From contig CBDAUF010000002.1 of NCBI GenBank assembly GCA_965200535.1, positions 1 through 64,000 on the forward strand: DNA of 64,000 bases, read 5' to 3'. The notes beneath the pieces were generated by a model. It was not told the DNA's origin. It made no database searches and saw only the letters and a list, made by a program, of their open reading frames with translations. Source of the DNA: MPNO01 sp965200535 (GTDB lineage Bacteria > Pseudomonadota > Alphaproteobacteria > MPNO01). The first letter of the stretch is position 1, and each line of letters starts with the position of its first letter. Both the position numbers and the translations under genes were made by a program. Positions 9,527 to 18,181 of the stretch are shown here, one piece after another.

Positions 9527-9535
9527 TAATCCACA
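9527..9535 (+). promoter_or_regulatory. DnaA-box-like sequence upstream of dnaB
   Basis: TAATCCACA differs from the DnaA box TTATNCACA at one position and lies about 110 bp before the dnaB start. A single imperfect box is weak evidence, but control of dnaB by DnaA would make sense. Confidence 0.35.
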
Positions 9536-9643
9536 CCCTGGGCACAGGGGTTGTCCCCGCCTTCCCCGCGCCCCGCCGCGGAGGGTGCTACCGTTCGCCG
9601 CGGCGGCCGACTACCGTCGCGGTTTCGCCGGGGGAAGCAGGAC

Positions 9644-11146
9644 GTGGCCGAGACGGCGCAAGCCATCGACAGCGAGATCGGGGACGAGCGCGCAGGCGGC
9701 CGCAGCCCGCCCGCCAACGCCGAGGCCGAGATGGGGCTGCTCGGCGCGATCCTCATCAACAACCGGGCGTTCGAGCGGGTCTCCGACTTCCTCGCCGAGG
9801 CGCATTTCAGCGAGCGCTTCCACGGCCGCGTCTACGGCGCCTGCAAGACCCTGATCGAGCGCGGCCAGCGGGCCGACCCGACGACGCTGCGGCATTTCCT
9901 CGAGGCCGACGAGGTCTACCGCGCGATCGGCGGCGCGGCCTATGTCGCCCGCCTCGCCGCCAACGCGACGACGGTGATCAACGCGCTCGATTACGGCCGC
10001 CTGATCCACGATCTCTATCTGCGGCGCGAGTTGATCGAGCTCGGCACCGACATCGTCAACGACGCCTACAGCGGCGATCTCGAGGTCAGCGCCGGCGACC
10101 AGATCGAGAGCGCCGAGCAGCATCTCTACGACCTGGCGACGACGGGCGACTACGACGGCGGCTTCCGCACGCTGACCCATGCGGTCGCCGAGGCGGTGTC
10201 GATGGCGCAGGCCGCGTTCAAGCGCGACGGCAAGACGGTCGGCGTCCCCACCGGCTTCACCCAGCTCGACCTGATGCTCGGCGGGCTGCACCGGTCGGAC
10301 CTGATCGTCCTCGCCGGCCGGCCGTCGATGGGCAAGACGGCGCTCGCCACCAACATCGCCTTCAACGTCGCCCGCGCCGCCGGCGGCGAGGCGACGCGGG
10401 ACGGCGAGAAGCCGCCGGCGGTCGGCTTCTTCTCGCTCGAGATGTCGGCCGAGCAGCTCGCCAACCGGATGGCCGCCGAACAGACCCACATCGCCTCCGA
10501 CAAGATCCGCCGGGGCGAACTCAACGAGTCCGAGTTCGAGCGCCTGGTGCTGGCCAGCCGGCAGCTCGAGAGCCTCGCCTTCTTCATCGACGACACCCCG
10601 GCGCTCACCGTCTCGGCGCTGCGCACCCGCGCACGCCGCCTCAAGCGCCAGCACGGGCTGGCGCTGCTGGCGGTCGACTACCTGCAACTGGTGTCCGGCA
10701 GCCGCGGCGCGCGCAACGAGAACCGGGTGCAGGAAATCTCCGAGATCACCCGCGGCCTCAAGACCCTGGCCAAGGAGCTCGAGGTGCCGGTGCTCGCCCT
10801 GTCGCAGCTGTCGCGCGCCGTCGAGAACCGCGAGGACAAGCGCCCGCAGCTCGCCGACCTGCGCGAGTCGGGGACCATCGAACAGGACGCCGACGTCGTC
10901 ATGTTCATCTTCCGCGAGGAATACTATCTCGACCGCCAGGAGCCGTCGCAGCGGGCCGACGAGGATCCGGCCAAGTACGCCGAACGGCACCGCAAGTGGG
11001 ACGACCGCCGCAACGAGGTCGCGAACCTTGCCGAACTCATCATCGCCAAGCAGCGCCACGGCCCGACCGGCCGGGTGCCGCTCCGCTTCCTCGCCGAAGT
11101 GACCAAGTTCGACAACCTGGAAGACCCGGGGGAGCCCCGTTACTGA
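9644..11146 (+). CDS. dnaB: Replicative DNA helicase DnaB
   Basis: DnaB is the hexameric 5'-3' helicase that unwinds DNA at the replication fork and binds primase. The protein (500 residues from GTG 9644) has the N-terminal primase-interaction domain (AEAEMGLLGAILINNRAFERV) and the RecA-like C-terminal ATPase with Walker A GRPSMGKT near residue 226, FFSLEMSAEQLANR, and LLAVDYLQL. GTG 9644 was chosen because it follows a GGGGAAGCAGG ribosome site and gives the standard length; the frame is open further upstream to 9551 without such a site. It leads the dnaB-alr-mlaEF-radA-cvpA-purF block typical of alphaproteobacteria. No intein is present. Confidence 0.96.
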   Translation: MAETAQAIDSEIGDERAGGRSPPANAEAEMGLLGAILINNRAFERVSDFLAEAHFSERFHGRVYGACKTLIERGQRADPTTLRHFLEADEVYRAIGGAAYVARLAANATTVINALDYGRLIHDLYLRRELIELGTDIVNDAYSGDLEVSAGDQIESAEQHLYDLATTGDYDGGFRTLTHAVAEAVSMAQAAFKRDGKTVGVPTGFTQLDLMLGGLHRSDLIVLAGRPSMGKTALATNIAFNVARAAGGEATRDGEKPPAVGFFSLEMSAEQLANRMAAEQTHIASDKIRRGELNESEFERLVLASRQLESLAFFIDDTPALTVSALRTRARRLKRQHGLALLAVDYLQLVSGSRGARNENRVQEISEITRGLKTLAKELEVPVLALSQLSRAVENREDKRPQLADLRESGTIEQDADVVMFIFREEYYLDRQEPSQRADEDPAKYAERHRKWDDRRNEVANLAELIIAKQRHGPTGRVPLRFLAEVTKFDNLEDPGEPRY

Positions 11147-11186
11147 ACCCGGACCGAGCCGGCCGGACGCCCGCGACCGGGCCTGG

Positions 11187-12314
11187 ATGACCGTCGACCT
11201 CGACGCGGTGGCGGAGAACTGGCGCATGCTCGCCCGCCGCGCCCCGGGCGCCGCCTGCGCGGCGGTGGTCAAGGCGGACGCCTACGGGCTCGGCGCCGCG
11301 CCGGTCGCCCGGGCGCTGCACCGCGCCGGTTGCCGCGTCTTCTTCGTCGCCTGCCCGGCGGAAGGCGCTGCGCTGCGCCGCGCCCTCGACGACATGCCGC
11401 ACGCGGCGCCGCGCCGGGCGGCAACCGGCGGCGGGGCGGAAATCCTGGTCCTCGACGGCCGCCTCGACGGCGAGGCCGCGCGCTACGACCGCCACCGCCT
11501 GACGCCCGTGCTGGGCACGCCGGAGGCGGTGGCGCTGTGGGCCCGGCACGGGCGCGACCGCGGCGGGCGGCGGGCGGCGCTGATGCTCGACACCGGGATG
11601 AGCCGCCTCGGCCTCGGCCCCGCCGAGGCCGAGGCCCTCGCCGCCGACCCCGGCCGGCTCGCCGGGATCGAACTCGCCTGGACGATGAGCCACTTGGCCT
11701 GCGCGGACACGCCGCAGCACCCCCTCAACGGGCGCCAGAAGGCGGCGTTCGATGCGCTGCGGGCGCGCCTCCCGGCGGCCCCGGCGTCGCTCGCCAACTC
11801 GGCCGGAATCCATCTCGGACCCGATTTTCACTACGACCTCGTCCGCCCCGGCGCGGCGCTCTACGGGCTGGCCGCGGTGACCGGGCGGAGCAACCCGATG
11901 CGCCGGGCGGTGCGCCTGCAGGCGCGCATCCTCCAGGTGCGCCGCGTTGACCGCGAAACCCCCGTCGGATACGGTGCCGAGCGTCTGGCCGCCGCCGGCG
12001 CGACGCTCGCCACCGTCGCGATGGGTTATGCCGACGGGCTGCCGCGCGCGCTGGGCAACCGCGGCAGCGGACGCGTCGGCGGCAAGCCGGCGCCGTTCGC
12101 CGGACGGGTATCCATGGACCTCGCCACCCTCGACGTCACCGGCATAGCGCCGGATCTGGTGCGCCCCGGCGGCGCCGTCGACCTGATCGACGACGACCAC
12201 GACGCCGATGCGCTGGCCGCCGAGGCCGGCACCATCGGCTACGAGATCCTCGCCCGGATGGGCGGGCGGGTGCGCCGCCGCTACCGCGGCGGCCAGGACG
12301 CGGCCGACGGATGA
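11187..12314 (+). CDS. alr: Alanine racemase
   Basis: This PLP enzyme interconverts L- and D-alanine, supplying D-Ala for peptidoglycan. The PLP Lys is in VVKADAYGLG (Lys29) near the N-terminus, and the second catalytic base, Tyr, is in PVGYGAE in the C-terminal beta domain. Other hallmarks are LMLDTGMSRLGL, MSHLACAD, LANSAGIHLG and the VSMDLATLDVT segment. At 375 residues it is normal length. It starts 40 bp after dnaB and its stop overlaps the mlaE start by 4 bp, so dnaB, alr and mlaEF are probably cotranscribed. Confidence 0.95.
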   Translation: MTVDLDAVAENWRMLARRAPGAACAAVVKADAYGLGAAPVARALHRAGCRVFFVACPAEGAALRRALDDMPHAAPRRAATGGGAEILVLDGRLDGEAARYDRHRLTPVLGTPEAVALWARHGRDRGGRRAALMLDTGMSRLGLGPAEAEALAADPGRLAGIELAWTMSHLACADTPQHPLNGRQKAAFDALRARLPAAPASLANSAGIHLGPDFHYDLVRPGAALYGLAAVTGRSNPMRRAVRLQARILQVRRVDRETPVGYGAERLAAAGATLATVAMGYADGLPRALGNRGSGRVGGKPAPFAGRVSMDLATLDVTGIAPDLVRPGGAVDLIDDDHDADALAAEAGTIGYEILARMGGRVRRRYRGGQDAADG

Positions 12315-13084
12315 ACGCCGTCGCCTCGGTCGGCCGCGCCGCGCTCGCCTTCCTCGCGGCCACCGGACGGCTGACCCTGTTCGCCGCCGCCGGGGCGATG
12401 CACTGCGTCCGCCCGCCGATCCATTTCCGCCTGATCGGCCGGCAGATGATCGAGGTCGGCTACTACTCCCTCCCCGTGGTCGGGCTGACGGCGCTGTTCA
12501 CCGGCATGGTGCTGGCGTTGCAGAGCTACAGCGGGTTCTCGCGCTTCAACGCCGAGAGCGCGGTCGCGGTCATCGTGGTGCTGTCGATCACCCGCGAACT
12601 CGCCCCGGTGTTCGCCGGGCTGATGGTCGCCGGGCGCATCGGCGCGGCGATGGCGGCCGAGATCGGCACCATGCGGGTGACCGAGCAGATCGACGCGCTC
12701 ACCGTGCTGTCGACCGACCCGTTCAAGTATCTGGTCGCGCCCAGGCTCATCGCCGGCACCCTCACCCTGCCGCTCTGCGTGCTCGCCGCCGACGTGATCG
12801 GCGTGTTCGGCGGCTACCTGCTGGCGGTCAACAAGCTCGGGTTCAACGCCACGGTCTATCTCGACAGCACCTTCCGCTATCTCGAGGTGATCGATGTCGT
12901 CTCGGGCCTGGCGAAGGCCGCCGTGTTCGGCTTCCTGATCGCCCTGATGGGCTGCTACCACGGCTACCACGCGCGCGGCGGGGCGCAGGGCGTGGGCGCG
13001 GCAACGACCAACGCCGTGGTCTCCGCATCGGTGCTGATCCTGGCCACCAACTACCTCATCACCGAGGCGTTCTTCGCGCGATGA
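12311..13084 (+). CDS. mlaE: MlaE-family ABC transporter permease
   Basis: This 257-residue inner-membrane protein is the permease of an Mla-type phospholipid transport system, which moves phospholipid between inner and outer membranes. It has about five hydrophobic segments and the MlaE signature around SITRELAPVFAGLMVAGRIG, followed by AAEIGTMRVTEQIDAL. It overlaps alr by 4 bp and mlaF by 4 bp (ATGA in both cases), which indicates translational coupling. The substrate-binding MCE protein MlaD that normally completes such a transporter is not adjacent, so the partner must be encoded elsewhere or has been lost. Confidence 0.92.
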   Translation: MNAVASVGRAALAFLAATGRLTLFAAAGAMHCVRPPIHFRLIGRQMIEVGYYSLPVVGLTALFTGMVLALQSYSGFSRFNAESAVAVIVVLSITRELAPVFAGLMVAGRIGAAMAAEIGTMRVTEQIDALTVLSTDPFKYLVAPRLIAGTLTLPLCVLAADVIGVFGGYLLAVNKLGFNATVYLDSTFRYLEVIDVVSGLAKAAVFGFLIALMGCYHGYHARGGAQGVGAATTNAVVSASVLILATNYLITEAFFAR

Positions 13085-13860
13085 ACGCCGCCCGGCCGAC
13101 GATCCGGATACGCGGCCTGTGCAAGGCGTTCGGCCGCAACCGGGTGCTCGACGGGCTCGATCTCGACATCGGGCGCGGCGAGTCGCTGGCGGTGATCGGC
13201 GGGTCGGGGACCGGCAAGTCGGTGCTGCTCAAGACCATCGTCGGCATCATGCGCCCCGATTCCGGCAGCATCGAGATCGACGGGGCGGAGACGGCGGGGC
13301 TCTCCGGCGCGGCGCGGCAGGCGGTGCTGGCGCGCTGCGGCGTGCTGTTCCAGGGCGCCGCCCTGTTCGACAGCCTGCCGGTGTGGGAAAACGTCGCCTT
13401 CGGCCTGGTCCGCAGCCGCCGCATGCCGCGCCGGCAGGCGCGCGAGGCGGCGTTCGCCAAGCTCGCCCTCGTGGGGCTCGGCCCGGCCCACGCCGACCGC
13501 TACCCGGCTGAGCTCTCGGGCGGCATGCAGAAGCGCGTCGGCCTCGCTCGCGCCATCGCGGCCGATCCCGAGATCCTGTTCTTCGACGAGCCGACCACCG
13601 GGATCGACCCGATCGTGGGTGACGCGATCGACAGGCTGATCGTAGAATGCGTGCGCGGCCTCGGGGCGACGGCGCTCACCATCACGCACGACATGGCGAG
13701 TGCGCGCAGGATCGCCGACCGGGTCGCGATGATTCACGCCGGCCGGATCGTCTGGGCCGGACCGGCGGCGGCGATCCGGGACAGCGGCAACGCGGTTGTC
13801 GATCAGTTCGTCCACGGCCGCACCGAGGGGCCGATCCGCGTGACCGCGGGCGCGGCCTGA
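13081..13860 (+). CDS. mlaF: MlaF-family ABC transporter ATP-binding protein
   Basis: The 259-residue ATPase powers the MlaE permease encoded just upstream. It carries Walker A GGSGTGKSV, the Q-loop FQGAALFDSLPVWENV (the SLPVWENVAF style is typical of MlaF), signature LSGGMQKR, Walker B EILFFDEPTTGIDP and the H-loop THD. ATG 13081 overlaps the mlaE stop and gives an N-terminus that begins directly with the nucleotide-binding fold. radA starts 28 bp later. The alanine-rich C-terminal end (VTAGAA) is unremarkable. Confidence 0.94.
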   Translation: MNAARPTIRIRGLCKAFGRNRVLDGLDLDIGRGESLAVIGGSGTGKSVLLKTIVGIMRPDSGSIEIDGAETAGLSGAARQAVLARCGVLFQGAALFDSLPVWENVAFGLVRSRRMPRRQAREAAFAKLALVGLGPAHADRYPAELSGGMQKRVGLARAIAADPEILFFDEPTTGIDPIVGDAIDRLIVECVRGLGATALTITHDMASARRIADRVAMIHAGRIVWAGPAAAIRDSGNAVVDQFVHGRTEGPIRVTAGAA

Positions 13861-13888
13861 GCGGCGGCGGCCGCGGGAGGCGTTGAGA

Positions 13889-15283
13889 ATGGCGCGTCAG
13901 GCGAGCCGCTATGTCTGCCAGGAATGCGGTGCCGTCTTTCCCAGGTGGAACGGCCGCTGCGATGCCTGCGGCGCGTGGAATGCGGTCGTCGAGGAACCGG
14001 CCGGGCCCGGCGCGAAACCGGGCGGCGCGCGGCCGGCGCCGGTCGATCTGGTCCCGCTCGCCGGCAGCGCGGCGGCTGCCCCCAGGCTCGCCAGCGGCAT
14101 CGCCGAGTTCGACCGGGTGGCCGGCGGCGGGCTGGTCGGCGGTTCGGCCGTGCTGGTCGGCGGCGATCCGGGGATCGGCAAATCGACCATGCTGCTGCAG
14201 GTCGCCGGGGCGCTCGCCGAGGCGGTGCCGGTGGTCTACATCTCGGGCGAGGAGGCGGTCGACCAGATCCGCCTGCGCGCCCGGCGGCTCGGCCTCGCCG
14301 GCGCCCCGGTGCGGGTGGCGGCGGCGACCGGCGTCCGCGCCATCGCGGCGATGCTGGAGGCCGGCGAGGCGCCGCGCGCGGTGGTGGTCGATTCGATCCA
14401 GACGATGTATGTGGACACCCTGGAATCCGCGCCCGGTACCGTCGCCCAGGTCCGCGCCAGCGCGCAGGAGTTGATCCACCTCGCAAAGCGCCGCGGTTTC
14501 TGCCTGCTGCTGGTCGGCCATGTGACCAAGGACGGCGCCATCGCCGGTCCGCGCGTGCTCGAACACATGGTCGATGGGGTGTTCCATTTCGAAAGCAGGA
14601 GCGGCCACGAGTTCCGCGTGCTGCGCGCGCTGAAGAACCGCTTCGGCCCGACCGACGAAATCGGCGTGTTTGAGATGACGGGCAGCGGCCTCGTGGAGGT
14701 CGCCAACCCCTCGACGCTGTTCCTCGCCGAGCGCCGCAGCGGCGTCCCGGGCGCCGTGGTGTTCGCCGGCATGGAAGGGACCCGCCCGGTGCTCGTCGAG
14801 ATCCAGGCGCTGGTCGCTCCCTCGCCGCTCGCCACCCCGCGCCGCGCCGTGGTCGGCTGGGACTCCGCGCGGCTGGCGATGGTGCTCGCCGTGCTCGAGG
14901 CGCGCTGCGGAATCGGGCTCGCGGGGCGCGATGTCTATCTCAACGTCGCCGGCGGCATGCGGATCGTCGAACCCGCCGCCGATCTCGCGGTCGCCGCGGC
15001 GGTGCTGTCGGCGGCCTCCGACCGGCCGCCGCCGGCGGATGCGGTCATGTTCGGCGAGATCGGCCTCGGCGGCGAGGTGCGCGGCGTCGGCCAGCCGGCG
15101 CTGCGCCTGCGCGAGGCGGCCAAGCTCGGCTTTTCCCGCGCCATGACGCCGGCCCGCGGCAACGGCGAGGCGGCGGCGCCGGCGGGTATCGCGGTTGCCG
15201 CGGTCGGACACCTCGACGATCTCGTCGCGGCGTTCGGCCCGCCGGCTGCCGACCGGGAGCGGCGGGACGTCCATGCTTTCTAG
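13889..15283 (+). CDS. radA: DNA repair protein RadA
   Basis: RadA (Sms) is a RecA-like hexameric motor that promotes branch migration during recombinational repair. The 464-residue product has an N-terminal C4 zinc finger (CQECG and CDACG), Walker A GGDPGIGKST near residue 92, the RadA-specific KNRFG motif near 250, and a C-terminal Lon-like domain. ATG 13889 was chosen because GGGAGG lies just before it; an upstream TTG at 13883 adds only two residues. Its 3' end overlaps the start of cvpA by 11 bp. Confidence 0.96.
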   Translation: MARQASRYVCQECGAVFPRWNGRCDACGAWNAVVEEPAGPGAKPGGARPAPVDLVPLAGSAAAAPRLASGIAEFDRVAGGGLVGGSAVLVGGDPGIGKSTMLLQVAGALAEAVPVVYISGEEAVDQIRLRARRLGLAGAPVRVAAATGVRAIAAMLEAGEAPRAVVVDSIQTMYVDTLESAPGTVAQVRASAQELIHLAKRRGFCLLLVGHVTKDGAIAGPRVLEHMVDGVFHFESRSGHEFRVLRALKNRFGPTDEIGVFEMTGSGLVEVANPSTLFLAERRSGVPGAVVFAGMEGTRPVLVEIQALVAPSPLATPRRAVVGWDSARLAMVLAVLEARCGIGLAGRDVYLNVAGGMRIVEPAADLAVAAAVLSAASDRPPPADAVMFGEIGLGGEVRGVGQPALRLREAAKLGFSRAMTPARGNGEAAAPAGIAVAAVGHLDDLVAAFGPPAADRERRDVHAF

Positions 15284-15941
15284 CGCCGCGATACTCGACA
15301 TCGCGGTGATCGGCGCGGTCGTCGTCGCCGGGCTGCTCGGGCTGTGGCTCGGGGTGGCGCGAATCCTGCTGGGGATCGGCAGCTGGGCCGGCGCGGCGGT
15401 TCTTACCGTCTACGGCATGCCGCTGCTGCGCCCCGTCGCGCGCGGCTGGATCGAGAGCCCGCTGCTCGCCGACCTCGCGGCCGCCGCCGCGGTCTTTCTC
15501 ACGGGGCTGGTGTTTTTCACCGTGCTCACCCATATGATCGCCGAACGGGTGCGCTCGGGCGCGCTCGGCGCGGTCGACCGTTCGGTCGGGCTGGTGGCCG
15601 GGCTGGTGCTGGGGATCTCGGTGGCGTCTGTCGGTTATCTGGTGTTCGAACGCATGACCGCGGCCCCCGGCCCGGAGGGCGGGCCGCCTGCATGGGTGCT
15701 GGAGTCGAAGACGGCGCCGGTGCTCGGCTGGACCGGGCGTTTCCTCTTCTCGCTGCTGCCCGAGGAGTGGCGCAGGGCGGCCGGCGGGGACAGTGCCGCC
15801 CCGGCGCCGCCGCTCGATGCCGACGGGGCGGCGAAGAAGTTGATGATCCCCGTCCCGGAGAACCCGGAACCGAAGGAAAGGCCGGGCTACAGCCAGGACG
15901 AGCGGCGCGAGATGGACCGTCTGTTCAACGCCAACCAGTGA
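15273..15941 (+). CDS. cvpA: CvpA family membrane protein
   Basis: This 222-residue inner-membrane protein has four hydrophobic segments in the first ~125 residues and a charged cytoplasmic tail ending in ERREMDRLFNANQ. CvpA is named for colicin V production; its biochemical role is unsettled, though it contributes to envelope stress resistance. It starts inside radA (11-bp overlap) and is followed after 11 bp by purF, the same cvpA-purF linkage as in E. coli. The ATG at 15273 directly precedes the first membrane segment. Confidence 0.9.
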   Translation: MLSSAAILDIAVIGAVVVAGLLGLWLGVARILLGIGSWAGAAVLTVYGMPLLRPVARGWIESPLLADLAAAAAVFLTGLVFFTVLTHMIAERVRSGALGAVDRSVGLVAGLVLGISVASVGYLVFERMTAAPGPEGGPPAWVLESKTAPVLGWTGRFLFSLLPEEWRRAAGGDSAAPAPPLDADGAAKKLMIPVPENPEPKERPGYSQDERREMDRLFNANQ

Positions 15942-15952
15942 GCGGGGCGCGC

Positions 15953-17407
15953 ATGGCCCGAATCATCGGCGGAGAGAGCGACAAGCCGCGCGAGGAATGC
16001 GGCGTGTTCGGCGTCTGGAACCACGCTGACGCGGCCGCCCTGACCGCGCTCGGCCTGCACGCGCTGCAGCACCGCGGACAGGAGGCGGCCGGCATCGTCT
16101 CGTTCGACGGCGACCGTTTCCACAGCCACCACGCGCTCGGCCAGGTCGGCGAGAATTTCAGCGACGAGGCGGTGATCCGGCGCCTGCCCGGGCGCTGCGC
16201 GATCGGCCACAACCGCTATTCGACCACGGGCGATGCGGTGCTGCGCAACATCCAGCCCCTGTTCGCCGATTTCGCCTCCGGCGGGTTCGCCATCGGCCAC
16301 AACGGCAACCTGACCAACGCGCGGGAGCTTCGCCGGGCGCTGGTCGAGCGCGGCTGCCTGTTCCATTCGACCACCGACACCGAGGTCATCGTCCACCTGA
16401 TCGCCACCTCGTCGCAGCAGTCGATCGAGAACCGTCTCGTCGATGCGCTCGAACAGGTCGTCGGCGCCTATTCGCTGGTCGCGATGACCGACGCCGCGCT
16501 GATCGGGGTGCGCGATCCGCACGGCGTGCGGCCGCTGGTTCTCGGACGCGCCGGGGACGGCTGGATCCTGGCGTCGGAGACCTGCGCGCTCGACATCATC
16601 GGCGCCGAATACGTGCGCGACATCGAACCCGGCGAGATCGTCGCGATCGGCGCCGGCGGGGTCGAGAGCTTCACCCCCTTCGCCCCCCGGGCCGGACGGT
16701 TCTGCATCTTCGAATACATCTACTTCGCCCGCCCCGATTCGACCATCGACTCGATCAACGTCTACGAGGCGCGCCGGCGCATCGGCATGGAACTGGCGCG
16801 CGAGCGGCCGGCCGACGCCGACCTGGTGATCCCGGTTCCCGATTCCGGCGTGCCGGCGGCGCTCGGCTACGCGCGCGAGGCGGGAATCCCCTACGAGATC
16901 GGCATCATCCGCAACCATTATGTCGGGCGCACGTTCATCGAACCGACCGACCGCATCCGCCATCTCGGGGTCAAGCTGAAGCACAACGCGAACAGCGAGC
17001 TGATCCGCGGCAGGCGGGTGATCCTGGTCGACGACAGCATCGTCCGCGGCACCACCTCGACCAAGATCGTCGAGATGGTGCGCAACGCCGGCGCATCCGA
17101 GGTCCATATGCGCATCGCCTCCCCGCCGACCACCCATTCCTGCTTCTACGGCGTCGATACGCCGGAGCGCAGCGAACTCCTGGCGGCGCGCCACAATGTC
17201 GAGGAGATGATGCGGCTGATCGGCGTCGACAGCCTCGCCTACCTTTCCCTCGACGGGCTCTACCGGGCGCTCGGCGCGGCCGGCCGCGAGGAGGCCGCGC
17301 CGGGCTACTGCGATGCGTGTTTCTCCGGCCGCTACCCGATCCCCCTGGTCGACCGCCGGGGCGGCAACGCCGACGGCCAGCTTTCGCTGCTCGCGGAGAC
17401 GCGCTGA
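15953..17407 (+). CDS. purF: Amidophosphoribosyltransferase
   Basis: PurF catalyses the first committed step of purine synthesis, transferring glutamine-derived ammonia to PRPP. The 484-residue protein has a short N-terminal propeptide before the nucleophilic Cys of ECGVFGVW (Cys16), the glutaminase motifs HRGQEAAGI and GHNRYSTTG, and the phosphoribosyltransferase signature VILVDDSIVRGTT near residue 357. Cys pairs near the end (CDACFSG) fit the B. subtilis-type enzyme that may bind an Fe-S cluster, although the remaining ligands were not traced. It is followed without a gap by a short-chain dehydrogenase gene. Confidence 0.96.
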   Translation: MARIIGGESDKPREECGVFGVWNHADAAALTALGLHALQHRGQEAAGIVSFDGDRFHSHHALGQVGENFSDEAVIRRLPGRCAIGHNRYSTTGDAVLRNIQPLFADFASGGFAIGHNGNLTNARELRRALVERGCLFHSTTDTEVIVHLIATSSQQSIENRLVDALEQVVGAYSLVAMTDAALIGVRDPHGVRPLVLGRAGDGWILASETCALDIIGAEYVRDIEPGEIVAIGAGGVESFTPFAPRAGRFCIFEYIYFARPDSTIDSINVYEARRRIGMELARERPADADLVIPVPDSGVPAALGYAREAGIPYEIGIIRNHYVGRTFIEPTDRIRHLGVKLKHNANSELIRGRRVILVDDSIVRGTTSTKIVEMVRNAGASEVHMRIASPPTTHSCFYGVDTPERSELLAARHNVEEMMRLIGVDSLAYLSLDGLYRALGAAGREEAAPGYCDACFSGRYPIPLVDRRGGNADGQLSLLAETR

Positions 17408-18181
17408 ATGGCGCCGGCGCCCCGGCTGGAGGGGCGTGTGGCGCTGATTACCGGCGCCTCCCGCGGCATCGGCGCGGCCGTCGCCCGGCGTTTCGCGGCC
17501 GAGGGGGCGCGGCTGGTGCTGGCGGCGCGCAGCACGGGCGGGCTGGAGGAGGTCGACGACCAAATCCGCGCCGCGCCGGGCGGCGCCGGCCCGGCCGCCC
17601 TGGTCGAGGTCGATCTCGCTGAGGCGGACGCCGCGGACCGGCTGGCGGTGGCGATCGCCGGGCGTTTCGGGCGGCTCGACATCCTGGTGGCGAACGCGGG
17701 CACGCTCGGCACGCTGGGTCCGGTGCACCAGATCGACCCGCGCGAGTGGGAGCGGGTGCTCGCCGTCAATCTCGGCGCCAACTTCCGCCTGATCCGCGCC
17801 TTCGACCCGATCCTGCGCGCGGTCGATGCCGGCCGCGCAATCTTCGTGGGTTCGGGTGCGGCGCGCGGGGCGCATGCCTATTGGGGCGGCTACGCGGCGT
17901 CCAAGGCGGGGCTGGAGACGATGGCCCTCTCGTGGGCGGCGGAAACCGCGAAGACCCGCCTGCGCGTCAACATCGTCGATCCCGGGGCGACGCGGACGGC
18001 GATGCGCGCCGCGGCCTTTCCGGGAGAGGATCCGCGGACCCTCAAACCGCCGGAAGCCCTCGGCGGCATCTTCGTCTCGCTCGCCGCCGCCGACTGCACC
18101 CGCCACGGCGAGGTGGTGCGCGCTTACCGAACCGGCCGCGAACCGGCGCCGGCGCTTCAGGACCGTCCTTCGCCGGCATAG
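17408..18181 (+). CDS. Short-chain dehydrogenase/reductase
   Basis: This 257-residue NAD(P)-dependent Rossmann oxidoreductase has the cofactor motif TGASRGIG at residues 15-22, the structural NAG motif (LVANAGTLGTLG), and a catalytic Tyr-x3-Lys in YAASKAG. It starts on the base after the purF stop, so it is likely cotranscribed, an arrangement common in alphaproteobacteria. Substrate is unknown. Its 3' end overlaps der, which runs toward it, by 25 bp. Confidence 0.92.
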   Translation: MAPAPRLEGRVALITGASRGIGAAVARRFAAEGARLVLAARSTGGLEEVDDQIRAAPGGAGPAALVEVDLAEADAADRLAVAIAGRFGRLDILVANAGTLGTLGPVHQIDPREWERVLAVNLGANFRLIRAFDPILRAVDAGRAIFVGSGAARGAHAYWGGYAASKAGLETMALSWAAETAKTRLRVNIVDPGATRTAMRAAAFPGEDPRTLKPPEALGGIFVSLAAADCTRHGEVVRAYRTGREPAPALQDRPSPA

